Positions 16,016 through 26,746 are shown, numbered from the stretch's first letter. The stretch: DNA of 64,000 bases from Streptomyces griseoviridis (GCF_005222485.1 NZ_CP029078.1:7317501-7381500), one strand, 5' to 3'. Notes: generated by a model not told the origin, from the letters alone. Translations and numbers: made by a program.

Positions 16016-17794
16016 CTACAGCAGCCGCAGGTCCACCGAGTCCGCCAGCGCCGCGAGACCCGTGTCCCCGGGGTGCAGATGGTCGCCGCTGTCGTACCCG
16101 GGCAGGATGCGCGCGGGGTGGTCCGGGTCACGGACGGCCGCGTCGAAGTCGAGGACGCCGTCGAAGACGCCCGCGTCCCGGATCCAGGCGTTGACGGCGA
16201 CCCGCTCGGTGTCGACGGCGGCCGTGCAGCGCGCCTCGCCCTCGCAGGGCAGCAGCGTCGCGGCCAGCATCCGCAGCCCGCGCGCGTGCCCGCGCTCCGC
16301 CAGCTCCCGCAGGCCCGCGACCACCTGTCCCGCGCCCGCCTGCCAGCGGACGTCGTTGATGCCCTCGAAGACGATCACCGTGCGCGCCGACGTCTGGGCG
16401 AGGACGTCCCGGTCGAACCGGTGCAGGGCGCTCACCCCTGACGTGTCCGTCGAGATGCCGTCGCCCGCGTAGACCTCGGCGGTGACCCGGTTGCCCGAGA
16501 TCCCCTCGTTGAGCACGCCGTAGCGCGGCACCGCGCGCTGCCCGAGCAGCCGGGCGGCCAGCACGTTCGGCCAGCGCCGGTTGGCGTCGGTCGTCGACAT
16601 GGTGCCGTCGGTGATGGAGTCCCCGAGCGCCACCACGGCGCCGGGACCGCCGCCCACGTCCACCCCGGTCAGCAGCGGCCAACTGGTCAGCACGGTGGTA
16701 TAGGCGGTCGCGGAGCCGTCCGCCGTGTGGTCGCCCGGCTCGCTCAGGTACGAGCGCTGCACGGCGAGCCGGTGCACGGGAGCCGCGGGCACGGTCCCGG
16801 GCAGATGGAAGCTCACCAGCAGGTTGGTGTCCTCGGGCACGGCGAACGCCAGCGGATCGCTGAACGCCTGCGCCCCTGCCGGGATCTCCACGCCCGGCGC
16901 GCGTCCGAAGGAGAGCGCGACCGGCGTCCGCCGCGTGCCCGCCCCGGCCGCCTGCACGGCCACCGTCGCGCCCGCGATCCGCACCGGCGCCGACGCGAAG
17001 GTGTTGTCGAACCGCAGCCGCACCCGGGGCCCGCCCACCGAGGTGTGCACCACCAGCCGCAGGGTCCGGTCGCTCCACGGGCCGAGCGCCGGATGCCCGG
17101 ACGTCGCCGCCGCCCAACTCCCGCTCCAGCCGCGCCCGGACGCCCGCACCGACAGCGCGAACACATGCAGACCGGCCGCCCGTGGCAGCCGCACCGACGC
17201 GACCTCGCGGCCGGCGCGCAGCGCCGCGGTGACGGCGTACAGCCGTGCGGGCGTGGTGAGTCGGCCGTCCGGTGTGTTCACGTGGGGGAGAGTCACGGCC
17301 TTGGTCGCGGCCGGTCCCGCGCGCCAGTCCGGCGCGGTCAGCCGGTACGTCGAGCGGGTGCCGTCACGGTAGGAGACCGTGCCCGAGCCGCCCACGTCCG
17401 CGCCGCCGGTGCCCGTCACCAGGAAGGCGAGGGCGTCACCGCGCCCGCCCACGCGGACCGACTGCCCCGCGGCACGGACGTTGTCCGGCCGGCCGGGGCG
17501 GGTGCGCGGCCAGGTCAGCCGGGCGCCCTGCACGGTGAGGGCGCGGCCGGGCGTCCAGGCGGCTGCCGTCAGGTCCTGCGCGGACAGCGACCCGCCCGAG
17601 CCGTCGAGGTCGGCGCGCTCCGGATGGGCGTCGTCGCCGATACCCCGGTTGTCGAAGAGGCGGGCCAGCGGCAGCGGTCCGCTGGGGCCGCCGCCGGTGC
17701 CGTCGGCCGCCCGCGCGGTCCCCGCGGGCACGGCGCCCAGGAGCGCGGCGAGCACGACGGCGGTGACTCCTGGTGCCAGGGATCTCGGACGCAC
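16016..17794 (-). CDS. Secreted SGNH/GDSL-family hydrolase
   Basis: This 592-residue protein has an N-terminal signal peptide (PGVTAVVLAALLGAVPAGTARA, cleavage after about residue 28), a long beta-rich N-terminal domain and a C-terminal SGNH esterase domain. Block I is VVALGDSITDGT (near residues 387-398), block III is GINDVRW and block V is SGDHLHPGDTG with the catalytic Asp-x-x-His. GTG 17794 has GGAAGGAA upstream. It is probably an extracellular carbohydrate or lipid esterase; the substrate cannot be told. Confidence 0.92.
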   Translation of the reverse strand: MRPRSLAPGVTAVVLAALLGAVPAGTARAADGTGGGPSGPLPLARLFDNRGIGDDAHPERADLDGSGGSLSAQDLTAAAWTPGRALTVQGARLTWPRTRPGRPDNVRAAGQSVRVGGRGDALAFLVTGTGGADVGGSGTVSYRDGTRSTYRLTAPDWRAGPAATKAVTLPHVNTPDGRLTTPARLYAVTAALRAGREVASVRLPRAAGLHVFALSVRASGRGWSGSWAAATSGHPALGPWSDRTLRLVVHTSVGGPRVRLRFDNTFASAPVRIAGATVAVQAAGAGTRRTPVALSFGRAPGVEIPAGAQAFSDPLAFAVPEDTNLLVSFHLPGTVPAAPVHRLAVQRSYLSEPGDHTADGSATAYTTVLTSWPLLTGVDVGGGPGAVVALGDSITDGTMSTTDANRRWPNVLAARLLGQRAVPRYGVLNEGISGNRVTAEVYAGDGISTDTSGVSALHRFDRDVLAQTSARTVIVFEGINDVRWQAGAGQVVAGLRELAERGHARGLRMLAATLLPCEGEARCTAAVDTERVAVNAWIRDAGVFDGVLDFDAAVRDPDHPARILPGYDSGDHLHPGDTGLAALADSVDLRLL

Positions 17795-17968
17795 GTCCGT
17801 ACTTCCTTCCCACCGGGGAACTGACGTCCAGACAGTAGCCACGGGTGACGGGGGCGCGCAGGAGACACTCAGGCCAACTCCGCGCTCCTGCGACCGCCCT
17901 CCCGCGCCCGGCGCGGCGGCCCGCGCGCCCTGTGGTGCCGGGCCCGCCCTCGGTGCGACGCTGAGCCT

Positions 17969-18376
17969 ATGAACATCCCTTTCCTGGGCAGGCGTCGCGG
18001 CAGCCCTCAGGCGCGCGACCCGGAGGGCATCGCCGAACTGCTTTCCGAGTGCGAACTCCTGCGGGACCACGCCCATCGGGCGGGTGTCCGACTCGACGAC
18101 TCGGCCGACTCGTTGGAGGCGCTCGACCAACTCGTCCCCGGCTGGCGGGACGACGAAGAGATCCTGCCGTGGCTCGGCAACGACGCCGGCCTCTACCTGG
18201 GGACCGTGCTGGTGCGGACGGTGCCGGAGGCGCGCTGGGTGATCAGGGAGGACGGCCAGCCCGTCGTCCGCCTCGTCACCGGCCGTGAGTTCGACGTCGT
18301 CGCGGCCGGCCAGGAGTGGGCCGCGAGCGGCGTTCCCGAACTCTCCCAGCTCTACGCCGAGGTGGCGGAGTCCTGA
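17969..18376 (+). CDS. Uncharacterised cytoplasmic protein
   Basis: This 135-residue acidic protein (MNIPFLGRRRGSPQ..., then DPEGIAELLSECELLRDHAHRAGVRLDD) has no signal peptide or membrane segment. It includes a conserved-looking core PGWRDDEEILPWLGNDAGLYLGTVLVRTVPEARW and reads like a small single-domain protein common in streptomycetes; I do not recognise a function. It starts 174 bp from the divergent SGNH gene and is followed by the glutamate-type transporter operon. Confidence 0.75.
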   Translation: MNIPFLGRRRGSPQARDPEGIAELLSECELLRDHAHRAGVRLDDSADSLEALDQLVPGWRDDEEILPWLGNDAGLYLGTVLVRTVPEARWVIREDGQPVVRLVTGREFDVVAAGQEWAASGVPELSQLYAEVAES

Positions 18377-18526
18377 CCCCGGCGTCCTGATGTCCCGGCG
18401 CCCTGACATCTGAAAATCGGCGTAAATACGGCTAATGCCCGAAAACTGCGTGTCGTGACCGTGGTTCATGTTCGGCTGGATAGTTTGCGGCAACCACGAC
18501 ACAGCTGAGAGTGAGTAGGGCTGCGA

Positions 18527-19270
<744 letters not shown>

Positions 19271-19287
19271 GCGCGGAAGGGCGATCC

Positions 19288-20202
19288 ATGTTCCGCACCA
19301 CACGTGTGTGCACGGCCCTTGCCGTGTTCGTCGCGCTGCTCGCCGCCGCCTGCGGCAAGGACGGCAGTCCGCCCGTCAAGGGTCCGGCCGCCGAGCGGCT
19401 GCCCGTCTACCAGGTCGCGCGGGGCTACGAGTTGCCCGCGTCCCCGACCTGGCGGCGGGCCGAGCGGCGCGGCCATCTCGTCGTCGGCGCCAAGGAGGAC
19501 CAGCCCTATCTGGGCGAGAAGGACCCGGCCACCGGCACCTACTCCGGATTCGACATCGAGATCGCCAAGATGATGTCGGCGTCCCTCGGCTTCCCGCCGG
19601 ACACCGTCCGCTTCAAGACCATCGCCTCCGCCAACCGCGAGACGTCCCTGCAGAACGGGCAGATCGACTACTACGTCGGCACCTACACCATCAACGCCAA
19701 CCGCAAGAAGCTGGTCGGCTTCGCCGGCCCCTACTACCTGGCGGGACAGTCCCTGCTGGTGCGCAGCGACGAGCACGACATCGACGGCCCGCAGGACCTC
19801 GACGGCAAACGCGTCTGCTCGGCCGCCGGTTCGACGCCGTACCAGCGGATCAAGGACGACTACCCGAAGGCCGACCTGGTCTCCTACGACACCTACTCGA
19901 TCTGCGTCGACAACCTGCTGACCTACCAGGTCGACGCCGTCACCACCGACGACGCCATCCTCATCGGCTACGCGGCGAAGGCCCCCGACGAACTCAAGGT
20001 CGTCGGCAGGCCGTTCTCCCGCGAGCCGTACGGCATCGGCGTCCCGCACTCCGACAACGCCCTGCGCTTCGCCCTCGACGACGCCCTCCAGGCCCGTGAA
20101 CGGGACGGCGACTGGAAGAAGGCGTACGACGCGACGCTCGGCCTGTCCGGCGTGCCCGCACCGAAACCGCCCGCCATCGACCGTTACCAGGCCGGCTCAT
20201 GA
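19288..20202 (+). CDS. gluB: Amino-acid-binding lipoprotein (GluB type)
   Basis: This 304-residue solute-binding protein has a lipoprotein signal (VCTALAVFVALLAAACGK, lipidated Cys22) and a type-3 periplasmic-binding fold. The first lobe shows GHLVVGAKEDQPYLG and GFDIEIAKMMSASLG, and a switch segment VSYDTYSICVDNLLTYQVDAVTTDDAIL. It delivers substrate to the two permeases that follow. ATG 19288 has GGAAGG upstream. The last four bases overlap the next gene as ATGA. Confidence 0.94.
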   Translation: MFRTTRVCTALAVFVALLAAACGKDGSPPVKGPAAERLPVYQVARGYELPASPTWRRAERRGHLVVGAKEDQPYLGEKDPATGTYSGFDIEIAKMMSASLGFPPDTVRFKTIASANRETSLQNGQIDYYVGTYTINANRKKLVGFAGPYYLAGQSLLVRSDEHDIDGPQDLDGKRVCSAAGSTPYQRIKDDYPKADLVSYDTYSICVDNLLTYQVDAVTTDDAILIGYAAKAPDELKVVGRPFSREPYGIGVPHSDNALRFALDDALQARERDGDWKKAYDATLGLSGVPAPKPPAIDRYQAGS

Positions 20203-20843
20203 ACGTACTGACAGACAACTTCTCCACGTTCGCCCACGGTTTCCTCGGCACCGTCGAACTCACCGTCTACGCCTCGCTGTTGGCGCTGCTGCTCGGCTTC
20301 CTGATGGCGTCCTTCCGGGTCGCCCCGGTCGGCTCCCTGCGGGTGTTCGGCACCGTGTGGGTGACCGTCCTGCGCAACACCCCGCTCACCCTGCTGTTCT
20401 TCGCGGTGCTGCTCGGGCTGCCCCGGTTCGGTCTGGTGCTGCCCTTCCAGGTGTTCGCGGTGCTCGCCCTCGGCTGCTACACCTCGGCGTTCATCTGCGA
20501 GGCGCTGCGCGCGGGCATCAACACCGTGCCCACGGGACAGGGCGAGGCGGCCCGCAGCCTGGGCATGTCCTTCGGCCAGACCCTCGGGGTGGTGGTGCTG
20601 CCGCAGGCGTTCCGCTCGGTCATCGCGCCGATCGGCTCCACCCTCATCGCGCTCGCCAAGAACTCGGCCATCGCGGGCGCCTTCAGCGTCACCGAACTGC
20701 TCGGCACCTACAAGACGTTGAGCGAGCTGGGTTACAACATCGTCTGGACGTTCGTCTGGATCGCCGTCGGCTACCTGATCATCACGCTCGCCATCAGCGC
20801 CCTGTTCAACCTGATGGAGCGGAAGTGGGGGATCGCCCGATGA
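20199..20843 (+). CDS. gluC: Amino-acid ABC permease (GluC type)
   Basis: This 214-residue HisMQ-type permease has about five membrane helices and the EAA loop that docks on the ATPase (EALRAGINTVPTGQGEAARSLGMSFGQTLGVVVLPQA). It overlaps the binding-protein gene by four bases (ATGA) and the next permease in the same way, so the operon is translationally coupled. Confidence 0.95.
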   Translation: MNVLTDNFSTFAHGFLGTVELTVYASLLALLLGFLMASFRVAPVGSLRVFGTVWVTVLRNTPLTLLFFAVLLGLPRFGLVLPFQVFAVLALGCYTSAFICEALRAGINTVPTGQGEAARSLGMSFGQTLGVVVLPQAFRSVIAPIGSTLIALAKNSAIAGAFSVTELLGTYKTLSELGYNIVWTFVWIAVGYLIITLAISALFNLMERKWGIAR

Positions 20844-21718
20844 CCGAGGCCACCGCCCTCTACGACCTGCCCGGTCCCCGCACCCGCCGACGCCACCGGC
20901 TCTACGGGGTGTTGTCCACGGCCGTGCTCCTCGCCCTGATCGGCTGGGTCCTGTATCTCCTGTTCGACACCGACCAGTTCACGTACACGAAGTGGATGCC
21001 CTTCGAGTACAAGGGAATTCAGGAACTGCTGCTGCGCGGGCTCGGCAACACCCTCAAGGCCTTCGCCATCGCGGGCGCGCTGTCGGTGGCGCTCGGCGGA
21101 CTGCTCGCCGCGGGACGGCTCTCCGACCACCGTCCGGTGCGCTGGGCGGCCACCGCGGTCGTCGAGTTCTTCCGGGCCATGCCCGTCCTGGTGATGATCT
21201 TCTTCGTCTTCGTGGCGCTGAAGGTGCAGCCGCTGCCCGCGCTGGTCACCGGACTCACCCTGTACAACGGCTCGGTGCTCGCCGAGGTGTTCCGCTCGGG
21301 TGTCAACAGCGTCGAACGCGGCCAGCGGGAGGCGGCGTTCGCGCTCGGCATGCGCAAGTCGCAGGTCATGGCGCATGTGCTGGTGCCGCAGGCGGTGCGG
21401 GCCATGCTGCCCGCGATCATCAGCCAGTTGGTGGTGGCCCTGAAGGACACCTCGCTCGGCTATTTGATCACATATGAGGAGTTCCTCCACGCCGGGAAGC
21501 TGATCGCATCGAACCTCGACTACGATTTGCCGTTCATCCCCGTGGTGATGGTGATCTCGCCGATCTACATCGGGATGTGCATGCTGCTCTCCTGGTTCGC
21601 CGGCTGGGTGTCCCGACGGGAGCGGCACAGTCCCAAGACCGACGCCGTGGAAGTCGCCGCGGCCGAACCCGGGACGCTGCTGCCGGGTGGGGATCCCCCC
21701 ACGGCCCCTAGACCGTAG
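20840..21718 (+). CDS. gluD: Amino-acid ABC permease (GluD type)
   Basis: This 292-residue HisMQ-type permease pairs with the preceding protein. It has an N-terminal cytoplasmic extension, about five to six membrane helices and the EAA loop (EVFRSGVNSVERGQREAAFALGMRKSQVMAHVLVPQA). Its start overlaps the previous stop (ATGA). The gene ends 46 bp before the convergent secreted hydrolase. Confidence 0.95.
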   Translation: MTEATALYDLPGPRTRRRHRLYGVLSTAVLLALIGWVLYLLFDTDQFTYTKWMPFEYKGIQELLLRGLGNTLKAFAIAGALSVALGGLLAAGRLSDHRPVRWAATAVVEFFRAMPVLVMIFFVFVALKVQPLPALVTGLTLYNGSVLAEVFRSGVNSVERGQREAAFALGMRKSQVMAHVLVPQAVRAMLPAIISQLVVALKDTSLGYLITYEEFLHAGKLIASNLDYDLPFIPVVMVISPIYIGMCMLLSWFAGWVSRRERHSPKTDAVEVAAAEPGTLLPGGDPPTAPRP

Positions 21719-21764
21719 GGGGCAGCAGTTCACAGAGCCATACCCGCCCGGCGCCGGCCGGAGA

Positions 21765-23330
21765 TCACTGCTCGCCGAGCGGAATCGACACGTACGACGG
21801 GTCGTGACCGGGCGAGGAGAAGGTCAGCCGCGCGCCGGACGGGTTGTGCTCGACGTAGAGCGGGTCGACGGTGTCGACGACCAGCGCCAGCCGGTGCCCC
21901 GCCGGGACGTCGTAGGCCGTGGAGTACAGCTCCAGGTCGACGCCGAACGGCCTGCCCGGCGTCCGCCCGTGGAACGTGTAGGGCGCGTTGCTGACCAGCT
22001 TGCCGACGCCGAGCGGGCCCACGTCGTAGAGGTAGGCGATGAGGGTGCCGCTCTCGGCGGTCGGGGTGAGGGTGGTGTGCAGCGCGGCGGTGCCGCGCAC
22101 CCGCTGGGCCGCGGTGTACTTCTCCGACTGCCACACGGCCGCCCAGCGGCGCGGCAGCAGCGGCAGGGAGGCCATGGGCGGCGCCTTGGCCAACTGGTCG
22201 AGGACGCTGGAGAGGAAGACCACCCCGGCGTCGGCCCCCGAGTCGACGTTGGTGTGGAGGGTCGTGGTGCCCGCGAGGGCGATCTTGTGTTCGGTCGCGG
22301 CCACCGACTTCCAGTCCGGGTAGCCCTCGTAGCCGCCCGTGGAACGGGACTTCAGCCGCACCGGCTGCTCGCGGTCGACGCCGTTGTCCGCGCCCTTGAG
22401 GTAGTGGTCGAACCAGCGCGCGGTGTCCGTCCACACGTCGTTGGGCAGCCCCAGCAGGCCGGTCAGCTCGGCGGTGGCGTGGTCGCCCGGACGGAACTGG
22501 AGCCGCTTGGGGCCGGTCAGCTTCTCGTAGAAGTCCGCGTACTGGTTGGGCGGGAAGATGGTGTCGCCCCAGGCGTTGGCCAGCATGACCGCCGCGCCGT
22601 TGCGGTTGATCTGGTCGACAAAGTTACTGGCCGAACGTTTCTTCCCCCAGGCGATCAGATCCGGCTCCTTGGCCTGGTCGGAAGAGTAGAAGGCGTCGAA
22701 GATCTGCCGCAGTTCGGCGCTCTGCCGGCCGGTGACCAGGCTCGCGCCGTCCAGCAGGGCGGTGGCCTGGAGGTGCTGGGTGCGTCCCGAGTAGATCGAG
22801 TCGATCAGGTCGGCCCAGCCGCTGAGCGCGGCGACCGCCTTGACGCGCGGGTCCTTCGCGGCCGTCAGCAGCCCGATGCCGGCGCCGTAGGAGACGCCCG
22901 CCATGCCCACGTGGCCCGCGTCGGCGGGGGTGTGGGCGAGCGCCCAGTCGATCACCTGGGAGGCGTCGGCGGTGTCCTGCGGCCCGGCGACCTCGATCTC
23001 GCCGCCCGACTGCCAGAAGCCGCGCACGTTGTAACTCACCACGACATAGCCGGAGTCGGCGAGCTGCTGGGCCTGCGCGACGTACTCGACCTGGGGCAGC
23101 CCCCAACTCGTGGGCAGCACGAGCAGCGGGTAGCGGCGCGTGCCGTCGGCGCCCGCGGGGGTGACGACGTTCGCCTTCAGGACGGTGCCGCCGTCGCCGG
23201 CGATGTCGACGAACCGGATGCCGGTGGCGGCCTGCGCGGTGGGAGCGGCCACCAGGGCGCCCGCGGCGATCAGGCTCACGGACACGGCGCTCACGGTGGT
23301 GGTGCGCAGGGCCCCTCGGCGGTTTCCCAC
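21765..23330 (-). CDS. Secreted CocE/NonD-like serine hydrolase
   Basis: This 521-residue protein has a Sec/Tat-like signal peptide (MGNRRGALRTTTVSAVSVSL..., cleavage near AQA-A35), an alpha/beta-hydrolase catalytic domain with nucleophile elbow GVSYG (Ser147), a His in GDHATAELT, and a C-terminal beta-sandwich typical of the X-Pro dipeptidyl peptidase (S15)/CocE group. It is likely an extracellular peptidase or acyl esterase. A short AT-containing promoter region with GAGTAAGAAGC precedes the start. Confidence 0.9.
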   Translation of the reverse strand: MGNRRGALRTTTVSAVSVSLIAAGALVAAPTAQAATGIRFVDIAGDGGTVLKANVVTPAGADGTRRYPLLVLPTSWGLPQVEYVAQAQQLADSGYVVVSYNVRGFWQSGGEIEVAGPQDTADASQVIDWALAHTPADAGHVGMAGVSYGAGIGLLTAAKDPRVKAVAALSGWADLIDSIYSGRTQHLQATALLDGASLVTGRQSAELRQIFDAFYSSDQAKEPDLIAWGKKRSASNFVDQINRNGAAVMLANAWGDTIFPPNQYADFYEKLTGPKRLQFRPGDHATAELTGLLGLPNDVWTDTARWFDHYLKGADNGVDREQPVRLKSRSTGGYEGYPDWKSVAATEHKIALAGTTTLHTNVDSGADAGVVFLSSVLDQLAKAPPMASLPLLPRRWAAVWQSEKYTAAQRVRGTAALHTTLTPTAESGTLIAYLYDVGPLGVGKLVSNAPYTFHGRTPGRPFGVDLELYSTAYDVPAGHRLALVVDTVDPLYVEHNPSGARLTFSSPGHDPSYVSIPLGEQ

Positions 23331-23446
23331 GGGTCACTCCTCAAGTGCGTGGCTGCAAAGTGACCCGACGGTAACCGCGGCTTCTTACTCTGGGTAACCC
23401 GCCGTTGAGTCACGTGGCGGTAACGATTGCCCGAAGGTGCCGGGGC

Positions 23447-24214
23447 TCAGGTCGCGCGGTGCGTGCTGCGCGGGGTCGTCGCAGGTGCGGGCGTCGGCAG
23501 CGGCGCCTGTGCGGCCCGCGTCACGTCCGCGACCAGTTCCACCACATCGGGCCCGTACGCCTGCGAGTTGACGACCTTCAGCAGCAGCACGAACGACGCG
23601 TTGCCATGTTTGCGCCACAACCGCTCGTGCCGGCGCGCGAGATACCGGGTCGCCGCCTGGTTGGTGATCGCGCGCTGGCCGCAGAAGAGGAACACCGGCC
23701 GCACCTCGCGGCTCTGCCCCGCGGTGAGCCGGGCCAGGATCACGTACTCGGCGCGGCCCGCCTCCAGCCGGTAGCGCTCGCTGCCGATCTGGAACGCCCC
23801 GCGGTCCGGGCCGGGTTCGGGATCGACGTTCACCCGCACCCCCGGCAGCAGCGAGGCGAGATGCGCCATCATCCGCCGGTTGGAGGCCGGACCGCCCACA
23901 CAGAACTCGGTGCGCTCGCCGAACCCCTGCTGCGCCGCGTCGTGCGCGACGATCTGCGCGTGCGCGTTGCAGTCCTTGACGATCGCGGCGAGTTCGAGCA
24001 GCGCGAACACGTCGTGGCGCATCACGGTCAGTTCGGGGCCGCCCGCCTCCCGGTTCACCACGAGCAGCGACTCCGAGTTGTCGGGCAGCCCGAAGAACGC
24101 CTGCTTGCGGCGGAGCCGGCGCTTCCAGAGGTAGGTGCGGGCCAGCCAGCCGAGCGCGGCACTGAGACCGGCGGCCACGACGCCCAGGACGATGGTGAGC
24201 ACGTCGTCAGTCAT
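23447..24214 (-). CDS. Membrane-anchored protein of unknown function
   Basis: This 255-residue protein starts MTDDVLTIVLGVVAAGLSAALGW, a single N-terminal membrane helix followed by a basic stretch (RTYLWKRRLRRKQ), so the bulk is cytoplasmic. The soluble part begins AFFGLPDNSESLLVVNREAGGPELTVMRHDVFALLELAAIV and includes FCVGGPASNRRMMAHLASLLPGV. The GGPASN motif recalls a nucleotide-sugar or NAD-type glycine loop but I cannot name a family. ATG 24214 places the helix at the N terminus. Divergent from ggt. Confidence 0.75.
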   Translation of the reverse strand: MTDDVLTIVLGVVAAGLSAALGWLARTYLWKRRLRRKQAFFGLPDNSESLLVVNREAGGPELTVMRHDVFALLELAAIVKDCNAHAQIVAHDAAQQGFGERTEFCVGGPASNRRMMAHLASLLPGVRVNVDPEPGPDRGAFQIGSERYRLEAGRAEYVILARLTAGQSREVRPVFLFCGQRAITNQAATRYLARRHERLWRKHGNASFVLLLKVVNSQAYGPDVVELVADVTRAAQAPLPTPAPATTPRSTHRAT

Positions 24215-24423
24215 GGGCGCGCATGGTAGCGGGCTCGCGCAAACCCGTGTTCGAGTCCGGCAGCGCGGCCCCCTCAGGAGGGGGCGCCCGTCGTGACGGC
24301 ATCGCAGCATTCACTCCCCTGACCCGGCACGTCGACGGTGTCACCCGTGCGCCGTCGGCGCGCTCCTGACGTGGCCATGGTGATGCCCTAGGCTGCCTGG
24401 ACGATCTCTGCCTGGAGGTACGG

Positions 24424-26223
24424 ATGCGTCGCCCTGTCGCGCGAAAACTGTCGGTCCTGGCGGTCTCGGCCGCCGTGGTGTCGGTGGGTGCCACGGCGCC
24501 ACCCGCGGCCACCAGCGGCACCCCGACGAAAGTCCCGGTCGCGGTCGGCTACGGCGGCGCGGTCGCCAGCGTCGACGCGGACGCCTCGGCGGCCGGTATC
24601 GAGGTCCTCCGCAAGGGCGGCAACGCGGTGGACGCCGCCGTCGCCACGGCCGCCGCCCTCGGCGTGACCGAGCCGTACTCCTCCGGGATCGGCGGAGGCG
24701 GCTACTTCGTCTACTACGACGCCAAGTCCCGTACCGTGCGCACCATCGACGGCCGCGAGACCGCGCCACTGACGGCCGACTCCGGCCTCTTCACCGAGAA
24801 CGGCAAGCCGCTCGCCTTCGCCGACGCCGTCACCAGCGGCCTCAGCGTCGGCACGCCCGGCACGCCCGCGACCTGGCAGACGGCTCTCGACCGGTGGGGC
24901 AGCAAGCCGCTCGCCGGGGTGCTGAAGCCCGCCGAGCGGCTCGCCCGCGACGGCTTCACGGTCGACGACACCTTCCGCTCGCAGACCGCCGCGAACGAGA
25001 CCCGGTTCCGCTACTTCCCCGACACCGCCAAGCTGTTCCTGCCCCGAGGGAAGCTCCCGGTCGTCGGCTCCACCTTCAAGAACCCCGATCTCGCCCGCAC
25101 CTACGCCGAGTTGGCCCGCAAGGGCGTCGGCGCCATCTACCGCGGCGACCTCGGCAAGGACATCGTCGCCACCGCCAACAAGCCCCCGGTCGACCCGGGT
25201 TCGGGCTGGAACGCGCGGCCGGGCAAGCTCTCGGTGAAGGACCTCGCCGCCTACCGCGCCAAGCTCCAGGCACCCACCAGGACCAAGTACCGCGGCCTCG
25301 GCGTCTACTCCATCGCGCCGTCCTCCTCCGGTGGCACCACGGTCGGTGAGGCCCTGAACATCCTGGAGCGGACGGACCTCTCGAAGGCGAGCGAGGTCCA
25401 GTACCTGCACCACTACATCGAGGCCAGCCGGATCGCGTTCGCCGACCGGGGGCGCTGGGTCGGCGACCCGGCCTTCGAGAAGGTCCCCACGAAGGAACTG
25501 CTCTCCCAGAAGTACGCCGACTCGCGCGCCTGCCTGATCAAGGACGACGCCGTCCTCACCAGCCCGCTCGCGCCCGGCGACCCGCGTCGTCCGGCCCCCT
25601 GCGGGGCCGGCGGAACGGCCGCGCCGACGACGTACGAGGGCGAGAACACCACGCACCTCACGACCGCCGACAAGTGGGGCAACGTCGTCTCCTACACCCT
25701 CACCATCGAGCAGACCGGCGGCAGCGGCATCACCGTGCCCGGCCGCGGCTTCCTGCTCAACAACGAGCTGACCGACTTCTCCTTCAGCCCGGCCAACCCG
25801 GCCGTGCACGACCCGAACCTGCCGGGGCCCGGCAAGCGGCCGCGCTCGTCGATCTCGCCGACGATCGTGCTCGACAAGCACGACAAGCCGGTCGTGGCGC
25901 TCGGTTCGCCCGGTGGCGCCACCATCATCACCACCGTGCTCCAGACCCTCACGGAGTTCGTCGACCGCGGCCTCCCGCTCGTCGACGCCATCGCCGCCCC
26001 CCGCGCCAGCCAGCGCAACGCGGCCACCACGGAACTCGAACCCGGCCTCTACGACAGCGCGTTGAAGACGAAGCTCGCGGCCATCGGCCACGCCTTCACC
26101 CTCAACCCGGAGATCGGCGCGGCGACCGGCGTCCAACGCCTGCCCAACGGCAAGTGGCTGGCGGCGGCGGAGACGGTCAGGCGGGGCGGCGGCTCGGCGA
26201 TGGTGGTACGGCCCGCGCGGTAG
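24424..26223 (+). CDS. ggt: Secreted gamma-glutamyltransferase
   Basis: This 599-residue N-terminal nucleophile enzyme hydrolyses or transfers the gamma-glutamyl group of glutathione-like compounds. A signal peptide (MRRPVARKLSVLAVSAAVVSVGATAPPA) marks export. Motifs are RKGGNAVDAAVATAAALGVTEP, SGIGGGG, the self-cleavage and catalytic Thr in ENTTHLT (Thr409), and the glycine pair SPGGATII. The precursor should split into two subunits before Thr409. ATG 24424 follows TGGAGG. Confidence 0.96.
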   Translation: MRRPVARKLSVLAVSAAVVSVGATAPPAATSGTPTKVPVAVGYGGAVASVDADASAAGIEVLRKGGNAVDAAVATAAALGVTEPYSSGIGGGGYFVYYDAKSRTVRTIDGRETAPLTADSGLFTENGKPLAFADAVTSGLSVGTPGTPATWQTALDRWGSKPLAGVLKPAERLARDGFTVDDTFRSQTAANETRFRYFPDTAKLFLPRGKLPVVGSTFKNPDLARTYAELARKGVGAIYRGDLGKDIVATANKPPVDPGSGWNARPGKLSVKDLAAYRAKLQAPTRTKYRGLGVYSIAPSSSGGTTVGEALNILERTDLSKASEVQYLHHYIEASRIAFADRGRWVGDPAFEKVPTKELLSQKYADSRACLIKDDAVLTSPLAPGDPRRPAPCGAGGTAAPTTYEGENTTHLTTADKWGNVVSYTLTIEQTGGSGITVPGRGFLLNNELTDFSFSPANPAVHDPNLPGPGKRPRSSISPTIVLDKHDKPVVALGSPGGATIITTVLQTLTEFVDRGLPLVDAIAAPRASQRNAATTELEPGLYDSALKTKLAAIGHAFTLNPEIGAATGVQRLPNGKWLAAAETVRRGGGSAMVVRPAR

Positions 26224-26374
26224 GACGGAGCGGGGCCACGGGGGCGGAGCGGGGGCGTGGGTTCTGAGCAGGGGCACGGGTCCTGAGTGGAGCCGCAGGT
26301 TCTGAGTGGAGCCGCAGGTTCTGAGCGGAGCCGCAGGTTCTGAGCGGAGCCTCGGGTCCGGAGTGGTGCCGGGG
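26223..26374. repeat. 19-bp minisatellite, eight copies
   Basis: Beginning at the last base of the ggt stop codon there are eight in-register 19-bp units, 26223-26374. The middle copies are closest to gttctgagcggagccgcag; outer copies are diverged. It fills the first third of a 545-bp gap. The remainder (26375-26740) is G/C homopolymer-rich and shows no gene I can support. Confidence 0.85.
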
Positions 26375-26746
26375 GGCCGGCGCGGGGCCTTCCGGCACCG
26401 GGTGGGCTTGCCCCCGGACCGCTGGCCCCCCCGGACCCCCGGCCCCCCCCGGGCCCCGGCCGCCCGCGCCGGTCCATCGGCACCGAGGTGCCGGATGCTT
26501 CGCGCTGAGGTCGCCCGGTGCCGTCGCCGTGACGGCGCCGGGCGACGGCGGCGGGCGCCCGGCGCCCCAAGGGTCGCCTCGTCCAGTCCCAGCAGGGAAA
26601 CGCGCACGTCAGCGGCGTCCCGTCCGGTGATCAGGCCGCGGCCGGCGACTCGCCCCGCCCCGCGCGCGGCGTCGCTCGACGGCGCTGCCCTCAGCCCCGT
26701 CGCGGCCCTGTCCCAGTGCTGTCCCGGCCCCCTCGCGCCAATTACT

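Noticed and set aside
24388..26607. Long minus-strand open frame across ggt
   Set aside because: Shadow of ggt; no domain match, and the left part is translated minisatellite.
26375..26740. Possible small gene in the G/C homopolymer region after the 19-bp repeats
   Set aside because: Open frames in both directions are compositionally extreme with no ribosome-binding site or family match.
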